Assembly (NCBI GenBank): GCA_003164635.1
Contig: PLTV01000109.1
Span: 1 to 43,504, forward strand
DNA: 43,504 nucleotides
Reading direction: 5' to 3'
Origin: Acidobacteriaceae bacterium
GTDB taxonomy: Bacteria > Acidobacteriota > Terriglobia > Terriglobales > Acidobacteriaceae
The stretch's first letter is position 1. The number at the start of each line of letters is the position of its first letter. The notes below the pieces were generated by a model, which did not search any database, was not told where the DNA came from, and saw only the letters and a program-made list of their open reading frames with translations. This document shows, one piece after another, positions 31,608-38,605 of the stretch. A program made the position numbers and the translations under genes.

Positions 31608-32968
31608 CGCCGCACCTCGTGTCCGCGCGCTTTGCCAACCCAGCCTTCCCTACCGTAAATCCGCTCCCCGCGCAGCCAGGTTTCCATCACACGCCCGCGC
31701 AAGGCCGCACCCAGATAAGGCGAAATCTTATGGCGAAAGTGCAGATCGTCGCGACCCACCGTCCACGCTGCATCGGGATCGAAGACAACAATGTCCGCAT
31801 CCGCACCCGCTACAAGTGCGCCTTTTCGTCCCGCGAGTCCAGCCAGCCGCGCTGGCCACTCGCCCATCCACTCGCCCGTGCGTTCCGTCGCCGTCCTCAA
31901 GTCGAACCCGCGCTTCAACAATCCCGTCCATAGCACCGGAAGCGCCAACCCCAGGCTCGCAACTCCGCCCCACGCCAGGTCCCAGCGTCCCTCATCTTTG
32001 TGTTTCATTGCGGGTGGGCAAGGCGAGTGGTCCGTCGCGACCATATCGATCAATCCCGCTTCGAGCGCACTCCACAACGCCTCCCGATTGGCCTCGTCGC
32101 GAATCGGCGGAGCGCATTTAAACTCCGTCGCACCATCGCGAATTTCTCCGGCCGCAAACCACAAATAGTGCGCACAGGTTTCCACCGTCACCGGCACGCC
32201 CCGCAAACGCGCCTCGGCGAGCAGCGGCAAAGCCTTCGCGCTCGATAGATGAACAATGTGGATGTGCGCCTTGAACTCTTCCGCCAGCGCGATCAGCATG
32301 CCAATCGCTTCCGTCTCCGCTTCGTCCGGCCGCGAGGCCAGATACGTTGAATATTTGCGCCAATCCGCGCTCGCTGCATTAAGTCTCGCGGTCGCGCTCT
32401 CCACAGGCCCGGCGATCTCCGCGTGTGCCAGCAACGGCAATCCGATCGTCTTCAGGCGATCGAGCGCCAGCCTCAACTCTGTCTCGTCCACCCACGCAAA
32501 TCCGTCAACTCCCGAGTCAATCAAAAAGCACTTGTAGCCTGCAACTCCGCCAACCCCCAGCGCATGCAGCGCCTCCGAATTCCCGCGCACCACGCCACCC
32601 CATGTTGCCCAATCCGTCCAGGTCTGTCCCTGTGCCGCTGTGCGCTTGGCTTCGAGCGCCTCCAAATCCGTCGTCTCGGGGATGCAATTCAGCGGCATAT
32701 CCACCAGCGTGGTTACGCCGCCCGCAACCGCCGCCCGCGTGGCCGTCTCAAATCCTTCCCACTCCACGCGCCCGGGGTCGTTGATGTGAACGTGCGTGTC
32801 AACCAGACCCGGCAGCAAGACGCGATCGCCAAAGTCATGCAGCACGGCAGCGCGCGTCGCGTCGCCCCAGCTCCGCACCGCAACAATGCGCTCGTCTTCC
32901 ACCACGAGTGTTGCGGCGGCCAATCCTTCGCCGGTCACCACGCGGGTCGATCGAAATGCCTGTGACAT
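31604..32968 (-). CDS. allB: Allantoinase
   Basis: A 454-residue cyclic amidohydrolase. Metal ligands are H59 and H61 in GLVDTHVHINDPGR, carboxylated K146 in GVAGYKCFLIDSGVDGF, H in LLAHAE, H in HIVHLSSA and the Asp of ATDHSPCP. The GYKCFL context and the HINDPGR motif are diagnostic for allantoinase versus dihydropyrimidinase. It opens allantoin to allantoate. It is the first gene of the ten-gene purine operon. ATG 32968 matches the family N-terminus; ATG 33016, preceded by a G-run, would add 16 residues. Only 31 bases separate its start from the divergent guaD start. Confidence 0.94.
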   Translation of the reverse strand: MSQAFRSTRVVTGEGLAAATLVVEDERIVAVRSWGDATRAAVLHDFGDRVLLPGLVDTHVHINDPGRVEWEGFETATRAAVAGGVTTLVDMPLNCIPETTDLEALEAKRTAAQGQTWTDWATWGGVVRGNSEALHALGVGGVAGYKCFLIDSGVDGFAWVDETELRLALDRLKTIGLPLLAHAEIAGPVESATARLNAASADWRKYSTYLASRPDEAETEAIGMLIALAEEFKAHIHIVHLSSAKALPLLAEARLRGVPVTVETCAHYLWFAAGEIRDGATEFKCAPPIRDEANREALWSALEAGLIDMVATDHSPCPPAMKHKDEGRWDLAWGGVASLGLALPVLWTGLLKRGFDLRTATERTGEWMGEWPARLAGLAGRKGALVAGADADIVVFDPDAAWTVGRDDLHFRHKISPYLGAALRGRVMETWLRGERIYGREGWVGKARGHEVRR

Positions 32969-33035
32969 ACTGTCTTTACTTTCGCTTGCCAGGGAGGTTG
33001 TGAGCAAGTTGGCCATCCCCACCCCACCCAACCCC
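32969..33035. promoter_or_regulatory. Divergent allB/guaD control region with G-quadruplex motif
   Basis: The start codons of allB (minus) and guaD (plus) are 31 bases apart, so promoters must overlap each other or the first codons. At 33017-33035 the minus strand reads four G-runs (GGGG-TT-GGG-T-GGGG-T-GGGG), a textbook short-loop G-quadruplex motif. It lies just upstream of allB on its coding strand. A regulatory role is inference; the same bases encode Pro-rich codons of guaD. Confidence 0.45.
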
Positions 33036-33494
33036 GCGTTTCTTCGCCGCGCCATTGAACTTGCCGTGCAAAACGCCTCTTCGGGCGCCGGAGGTCCCTT
33101 TGCCGCGCTGGTCGTACTCGATGGAAAAATCGTCGGAGAGGGTGTGAACTCGGTCACCGCTGGCAACGATCCCACAGCCCACGGCGAAGTCAACGCAATT
33201 CGCGCCGCCTGCAAGGCTCTGGGCACATTCACGCTCGCGGGCTGCGAACTCTATACCAGTTGTGAGCCGTGCCCCATGTGTCTGGCCGCGTCCTACTGGG
33301 CCCGCCTCGACGCCATCTTCTATGGCGCCAGCGCCGCCGATGCTGCGCGCGCCGGCTTCGACGATTCATTTCTCTACAACGAATTCCTGAAAGATCAACC
33401 GGCGCGTTCGCTTCCCGCCACGCAGTTGCTCGCCGGTGAGGCGTGGGCCGCCTTCGCCGCGTGGATCGCCTCCTCGGGCAAAATCGAATACTGA
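33000..33494 (+). CDS. guaD: Guanine deaminase
   Basis: About 164 residues of the bacterial cytidine-deaminase-like guanine deaminase. The substrate loop is GGPFAALVV, zinc ligand H61 and E63 are in NDPTAHGEVNAIR, and C91 and C94 are in TSCEPCPMCLAASYWA. The GFDDSFLYNEF segment (about 120-130) resembles Bacillus GuaD. It converts guanine to xanthine, the entry compound for the purine operon it diverges from. Start is uncertain: GGGAGG at 32992-32997 is only two bases from GTG 33000 and eleven from TTG 33009. Protein length fits either. It is a single-gene unit on this strand. Confidence 0.92.
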   Translation: MSKLAIPTPPNPAFLRRAIELAVQNASSGAGGPFAALVVLDGKIVGEGVNSVTAGNDPTAHGEVNAIRAACKALGTFTLAGCELYTSCEPCPMCLAASYWARLDAIFYGASAADAARAGFDDSFLYNEFLKDQPARSLPATQLLAGEAWAAFAAWIASSGKIEY

Positions 33495-33799
33495 TCCGCG
33501 CCAATCGACTCCATAAATCGATCCGTTTGCAGGATTTCGCTTACCCAAGTTCATCCTCCCATCCGAAGTTCGCCAATCCCAATCCAGCACGCAATTCCAA
33601 TCAGGGAAAACCCGCGCTAGCACTTCACCTGAGTGCCCTCGGTGCCACAGCATCTTTTACCGAATCGCTCCTACGATGAGGTCAGTTGCTGCGCCTGGTT
33701 CACTTGTGTCACACCGTTGCAGCTCGTCTTTCCTGAAACCTTCGCGAGAATTTCCGCGAAGATGTGCCGCTCGGCACAAGGGGTCGCGTGGAGCCACTC
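33495..33799 (+). other. Intergenic region, no gene recognised
   Basis: About 305 bases between guaD and the NHL/Ig protein. Short open frames have no recognisable family features. It should hold the guaD terminator and the promoter of the large secreted protein, but no clear hairpin with a T-run or sigma-70 box pair was found. ATCGACTCCATAAATCGAT near 33503-33521 is a partial inverted repeat of uncertain meaning. Confidence 0.45.
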
Positions 33800-36700
33800 A
33801 TGTGCAAGAAGTCTGTTCCTAGCTCAAATTCGATGAAGCCGGCAATCCGCAAGCGTTTTTCCAACAAGGTTCTGGCCTCCGCTTCGAGCGCACTCAGCGT
33901 CCCTTGCATTCCTGGCCGCGAATTCAAAGTGCCTCTCTCCACAAGGTGCCAACGCCTTCCATCGCTTCTTATTACGTTATTTTCTCTTCTCCTGTTTTCG
34001 CCCTTTCTCGCGCACGCGCAAGGCGGCTCTGTCTCCTGCACGCCACAGGGCAGCGCATTCTGTTCGGTTCCGGTTGGTTCCGCATCCTTGCAAAATCAGG
34101 TTGTGGTTCAGGCTCACCGCTCCGGCACAGTCGCCCAGGTGAAAGTCCTCACTCTGGGTTCACCCAGCCTTGATTTTTTCATCCCTCCCTCCCCCGGTTT
34201 CAGTTGTAATGGCGCCCTTCTTGCTGCGGGCACCGGCGCCTGCTCGCAGTCAATCGTTTTCACACCCACCTTCCCGGGCCTGCGCGCCGGCGCAATCGTT
34301 CTCCTCGATAGCGGCGGAGTTGAACTTGGCGCCGCCTTGCTTTCCGGGACCGGGAGCGCGGGATTGGGGGTGCTTGTCCCTGGCAACACAATCACCGTCG
34401 CAGGCGTTTACCGCGATTGGACTTCCAGCGAAGACAATATCCCGGCCACTGCGGCCAACCTCGATCAACCATCGAGCCTCGTTTTCGACGGCGCGGGCAA
34501 TCTCTTCATTGCCGATAGCGCGCACAATCGCATCCGCAAAGTCACGGCACCGGTTCCTCCCGCGACTATGGGCACCATTTCCACGATTGCAGGAACCGGC
34601 GACGGAGCTTATCAGGGCGATGGCGTGCCCGCGCTCTCGACTCCGCTCAACACGCCTTCCGGCCTGGCCATTGATGGCGCGGGCAATCTCTTCATTGCCG
34701 ATACTCTCAACAATCGCATTCGTAAGGTCGATGCGGTCACGGGCATCATCACCACCATCGCGGGGAATGGCGAACCGGGGTCCGCAACCAAGGTAGGCGA
34801 TGGCGGTTTGGCCGTCCAAGCCAATCTCAACCAGCCCCAGGGTGTTACGGTCGACGCCAACGGCAATCTCTACATCGCCGACACGGCCAATCAGCGTATC
34901 CGCCGCGTCGACGCCATTACCGGTCTCATCACCACGGTTGCCGGTGATGGCCAGCCCAGTGCGAACGGAGACGGCAAAGGAACCTATACCGGTGACGGAG
35001 GGCCCGCCGCGCAAGCCGGGCTCAGCCTCCCCTATGCGGTTGCCTTCGATTCCTCCGGAAACATGTACATCCCCGATTCCGCCAACAACGTCATCCGCAT
35101 GGTGAATTCGGCCGGAACCATCAGTACCGTGCAGATGCCCGGCGGACACACGCTCAATACTCCCTCCGGAGTCGCCGTCGATGCTGCCGGCAATCTGTAT
35201 ATTGCCGACACCCAGAACTCCTGCATCCGCAAGCTCAACTTCGCGGCAGGCACACTTGTTGCTTTGACCTTCAACGGAGCGAACGTCGTCAGCCCTGCCG
35301 GCATTCCGGGATCGGCGCAGATCTACGCGCCCATGGGTCTTTGGATCGATGGAACCGGTAACGTTTACTTCGCCGACTTTTACGACATGCTCGTCGAAGA
35401 AATCCAAAGCAGCGTCTCGGTACTGAACTACACCGGTACGCCGGTTCGACAAGGGCAGCAATCCGCCCCGCAGAATCAGATCCTCGAAAATGACGGCAAC
35501 CTGCCTCTGACGCTTGGCTCGATCACATTCGACGCCAATGCCGCTGTCAACGCTGCGAAAAGCAGCTGCCCCGATGGCTCGCCCACCTTGGCAATCAACT
35601 CCGGCTGCCTCGTCGCTGCCATCTTCGCGCCGTCAGCCGCCGGCGATCCCTTGCTCGGAAACATTGACGTTGACGATGTATCGGTGAATCCGCGCCTGGA
35701 TATCGTGTTGGTGGGCAACGCCACAGCCGTCAACTCAACCGTCACCACGCTCGCGTCCAATCCGAATCCATCCGCATTTGGCGCGCCGGTCGCGCTTGCC
35801 GCAACCATCACCACCGGAGACAACACCGGAAACCTCACCGGCACGGTCAGTTTCTACGATGGCGCTACTCTGCTCGCTTCGCAGGTCAAGGTTGCAACGC
35901 CTTCCGTCACGGTCGGCACAACCACCACGACAACAGCCGGTTTCACAACCGCTTCGCTTGCCGTGGGAACTCATGCACTGACCGCGTTCTACGACAACAC
36001 GAACGACCCTACCCACTTCAGCAGCACGTCCACGCCGGCTGTGAACCAGGTCGTTCGCGAAGGCACAAGCACGGTTCTCGTCTCCACTGCTAACCCGTCC
36101 GCAATCGGTCAGAATGTCACTTTCACCGCCACGGTCGCGCCCTCTGCCGGCGGCGGCGTCTTGCCCGACGGAACCGTCACCTTTACCGACGGCGCAACAA
36201 CGCTCGATACTGTAGCTCTCACCGCGAGCGGAACCGCCGCCTTCTCGACCGCCACCCTGGCCAATGGTCCCCACGCGATCACCGCCGCGTATAGCGGAGA
36301 TCTCGCCATTCAGGTCTCTCCAAGTGTCTCCGCTTCGCTGGGCCAGGATGTGCTCGCGCCTTCTGTCGCCGTCGTGACCTCGGCGCCCAATCCTTCCAGC
36401 TTTGGCAACCCCGTCACCTTTGCCGTTGTCGTTACCTCCAATGGTGGTGCGGTACCTGCAGGTTCGGTTGCCCTAGTCGACGGCGCCCGGCAAATCGATT
36501 CCATGACCCTCGACAGCACGACCGGATCGGGCGCCTTCACCCTTTCATCCCTCGCCGTTGGCCCGCATCCCATCACCGCATCGTATGCGGGCGATCCGTA
36601 TAACCGCTCCTCCGTCTCTCCGTCCATAACCCAGATCGTCAGTCAGGCACAAACCGCAACAGCCGCCTCCGCCAATCCCAATCCGGCAGTGGTTGGTGCA

Positions 36701-38041
36701 GAAGTCTCCATATCGGCAGCCGTAAAAGCAATTCAGGGCGTTTCCTCGCCTTCCGGAACCGTCCAGTTCACTGATACCGTCAACGGCGCAACCGCCAACC
36801 TTGGAACTGTGCCGCTTTCTGCGTCCGGAACCGCTGCCATCAGTCCGGCGCTGGCGATCGGTGCCCACTCCATCGTCGCTGCCTATAGCGGCGATACCAA
36901 CGACACCCCCTCAAGCTCTGCGCCCATGGTGCTCGTCGTCCAGCAGGCCGTTACGGCCACCCAGATCGCGTCCAGCCCCAACCCCTCCGTCGTCGACACC
37001 GCCGCCAACTTCACCGCCAGCGTCTCCGGCAATGGTGGAACTCCCACCGGCACGGTGAACTTCTTCGCAGACGGCTTGTCCATCGGGTCCTCGACCCTCA
37101 ACGCCAAAGGCATCGCCACACTCGCGTATTCCGGCCTCGCCTCGGGAACGCACGCCGTCACAGCCACCTATTCCGGCGACCCAAACGATCAGGCCAGCAC
37201 GTCCTCCGCGATCAGCCAGGTTGTCGGCACCATTCCCACCATCACCGCGCTGGCTTCTTCCGGCACGCCGGGCTCCCACTCCGAAATCGTCCTGCTCTCT
37301 ACCGTCGTCGGAGCCAGCGGCCCCACTCCCACCGGGTCCATCACCTTCACCACGGGGACCACGACCTTCGGCTCGGCTCCGCTGAATTCCGACGGCGTCG
37401 CCTCTTTCGTCCCAAATCTTGCTGTTGGCAACTCGAGCGTGGTCGCCGTCTATAGCGGCGATCCTTTGCATTCGCCATCCACTTCCCCGGCGGTCTCCAT
37501 CGCGGGCACCGTCACAAGCTTTGCAGTAACCGTTCTTCCCGCCAGCGTCACGATTGCCACCACGCAGAACGCCACGGTGAGTGTCGGCTTGACTTCCGTC
37601 GAGGGGTTCTCCGACACCATCGGCCTCGGTTGCGCCTCCTTGCCCGCCGGGGTCAACTGCCACTTTTCCAGCCCAACCGTCGCTCTCGGCTCCAACACCA
37701 CCGCGGCCGCCCAGCTCATCATCGACACCAACAACCCGCTTGGCGGCGGAACCTCTGCGTCGATTTCCTCTCACACGCGGGCTCGCCCTTTTCTAGCCGG
37801 CCTCCTGCTTCCGGTCTGCGCCGTTTTCTGCATCCTCTTCGCGCGCCTGCGCAGATCTTCTTTCGCATCCCTGCTCATCCACGCCGCCTTCGCTCTCGCA
37901 TGCACTCTCTCGCTCACCGCCTGCAACGCCTTCACGCAAGCCAGTGCCTCGCCGGGGACGTATGTCATTCAGGTCACAGGCACCGGGGGCCACAGCAACA
38001 TCACCCAATATCAGAATGTGACCATCCACATCACGAAATGA
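33800..38041 (+). CDS. Secreted NHL-propeller / Ig-like repeat protein
   Basis: About 1413 residues. A hydrophobic signal-like segment (LLITLFSLLLFSPFLAHAQ) ends near residue 74, so the n-region is unusually long. Next comes an ASH-like beta domain (about 85-200), then six NHL repeats of the form PSGLAIDGAGNLFIADTLNN (about 220-535), expected to form one six-bladed propeller. A second ASH-like domain (545-640) is followed by six Ig-like repeats with the PNPSxxGxxVTFTATV theme (about 645-1235) and one further beta domain. The C-terminus has a hydrophobic segment, basic residues, then LSLTAC and a final beta tail. This architecture is frequent in Acidobacteriota surface proteins. Function (adhesion or glycan binding) is unknown. 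ATG 33800 follows GGAG; later starts are possible. Confidence 0.85.
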   Translation: MCKKSVPSSNSMKPAIRKRFSNKVLASASSALSVPCIPGREFKVPLSTRCQRLPSLLITLFSLLLFSPFLAHAQGGSVSCTPQGSAFCSVPVGSASLQNQVVVQAHRSGTVAQVKVLTLGSPSLDFFIPPSPGFSCNGALLAAGTGACSQSIVFTPTFPGLRAGAIVLLDSGGVELGAALLSGTGSAGLGVLVPGNTITVAGVYRDWTSSEDNIPATAANLDQPSSLVFDGAGNLFIADSAHNRIRKVTAPVPPATMGTISTIAGTGDGAYQGDGVPALSTPLNTPSGLAIDGAGNLFIADTLNNRIRKVDAVTGIITTIAGNGEPGSATKVGDGGLAVQANLNQPQGVTVDANGNLYIADTANQRIRRVDAITGLITTVAGDGQPSANGDGKGTYTGDGGPAAQAGLSLPYAVAFDSSGNMYIPDSANNVIRMVNSAGTISTVQMPGGHTLNTPSGVAVDAAGNLYIADTQNSCIRKLNFAAGTLVALTFNGANVVSPAGIPGSAQIYAPMGLWIDGTGNVYFADFYDMLVEEIQSSVSVLNYTGTPVRQGQQSAPQNQILENDGNLPLTLGSITFDANAAVNAAKSSCPDGSPTLAINSGCLVAAIFAPSAAGDPLLGNIDVDDVSVNPRLDIVLVGNATAVNSTVTTLASNPNPSAFGAPVALAATITTGDNTGNLTGTVSFYDGATLLASQVKVATPSVTVGTTTTTTAGFTTASLAVGTHALTAFYDNTNDPTHFSSTSTPAVNQVVREGTSTVLVSTANPSAIGQNVTFTATVAPSAGGGVLPDGTVTFTDGATTLDTVALTASGTAAFSTATLANGPHAITAAYSGDLAIQVSPSVSASLGQDVLAPSVAVVTSAPNPSSFGNPVTFAVVVTSNGGAVPAGSVALVDGARQIDSMTLDSTTGSGAFTLSSLAVGPHPITASYAGDPYNRSSVSPSITQIVSQAQTATAASANPNPAVVGAEVSISAAVKAIQGVSSPSGTVQFTDTVNGATANLGTVPLSASGTAAISPALAIGAHSIVAAYSGDTNDTPSSSAPMVLVVQQAVTATQIASSPNPSVVDTAANFTASVSGNGGTPTGTVNFFADGLSIGSSTLNAKGIATLAYSGLASGTHAVTATYSGDPNDQASTSSAISQVVGTIPTITALASSGTPGSHSEIVLLSTVVGASGPTPTGSITFTTGTTTFGSAPLNSDGVASFVPNLAVGNSSVVAVYSGDPLHSPSTSPAVSIAGTVTSFAVTVLPASVTIATTQNATVSVGLTSVEGFSDTIGLGCASLPAGVNCHFSSPTVALGSNTTAAAQLIIDTNNPLGGGTSASISSHTRARPFLAGLLLPVCAVFCILFARLRRSSFASLLIHAAFALACTLSLTACNAFTQASASPGTYVIQVTGTGGHSNITQYQNVTIHITK
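34490..34703 (+). repeat. 28-base perfect direct repeat inside the NHL coding region
   Basis: Bases 34490-34517 and 34676-34703 are identical (beginning GGCGCGGGCAATCTC) and are spaced 186 bases, exactly 62 codons, in the same frame. They encode GAGNLFIAD of successive NHL blades. Nucleotide identity in addition to protein identity suggests recent blade duplication or gene conversion. Confidence 0.8.
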
Positions 38042-38303
38042 TGCGCGCTTCCTTGCCTGGCGGTTCCCCTTCCTCCGCCCTCGGGGATTTCCGCTGGGAA
38101 GCGAGCCTGTCCCCAATCGCCGCAGAAAGCTTGCGCATTCCCGAAACGACAGCGCGCGGAATCGGCTGCTATCCCGCCGTACCGCAATCAGGGAAGTCCC
38201 TCTCGCCGCGTGATTCGTATCACGGTATGCCGTCCCATTCCCCTTTAGCCTCAAATCGGAGGCGAGTCCACAAATCCCGCCCCACCAGACAAGAGGAGGT
38301 TTT
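38042..38303 (+). other. Intergenic region before the ferredoxin gene
   Basis: 262 bases without a recognisable gene. It ends with a strong ribosome binding site, GAGGAGG at 38293-38299, four bases before the ferredoxin ATG. A promoter is expected, but no convincing boxes were found by eye. Confidence 0.45.
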
Positions 38304-38558
38304 ATGGCCTACGTAGTCACGGATGCATGTGCCAAGGATTTTGTCTGCGTCGCGGAGTGTGCCACTGCCGCGATCGCTCCCACCGTCGGCGACCCTGTTG
38401 CCGGCACCGTCTCTCAAGTGTTCATCAATCCCGACGAATGTATCGATTGCGGCAACTGCGCCGACATCTGCTGTCAGCACGCGATCTTCCCGCTCGACGA
38501 TCTGCCACCTGAAAAGGCTGGGTTCGCCCAGAAGAATCGTGCCTACTTCAACGCCTGA
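38304..38558 (+). CDS. Ferredoxin, 3Fe-4S/4Fe-4S type
   Basis: An 84-residue small electron carrier. One complete [4Fe-4S] motif is C46/C49/C52/C56 in ECIDCGNCADICC. The N-terminal group has C9, C15 and C19 (ACAKDFVCVAEC) but lacks the fourth Cys of a CPxxC type site, so a [3Fe-4S] cluster or only three ligands is likely, as in seven-iron ferredoxins. The start has an excellent Shine-Dalgarno. It stands alone on the plus strand and converges with the 858-residue gene 47 bases away. Its redox partner is not indicated by neighbours. Confidence 0.88.
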   Translation: MAYVVTDACAKDFVCVAECATAAIAPTVGDPVAGTVSQVFINPDECIDCGNCADICCQHAIFPLDDLPPEKAGFAQKNRAYFNA

Positions 38559-38605
38559 GCCGCTTCCGGCCGCTCTCCGGGGGCACGCCGCAGGGCCGCA
38601 CGCCG

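Noticed and set aside
33633-33836. Small frame upstream of the NHL/Ig protein
   Set aside because: No family features, and it runs into the start of the large protein in another frame.
34250-35461. A 403-residue minus-strand frame opposite the NHL repeats
   Set aside because: The repetitive plus-strand codons leave the antisense frame free of stops; its protein is just a mirrored repeat rich in D, R and G with no domain signature.
34461-37500. Regular tandem repeats that could suggest a CRISPR-like or satellite array
   Set aside because: Repeats are in-frame protein repeats (NHL and Ig-like) with diverged DNA and no spacer structure.
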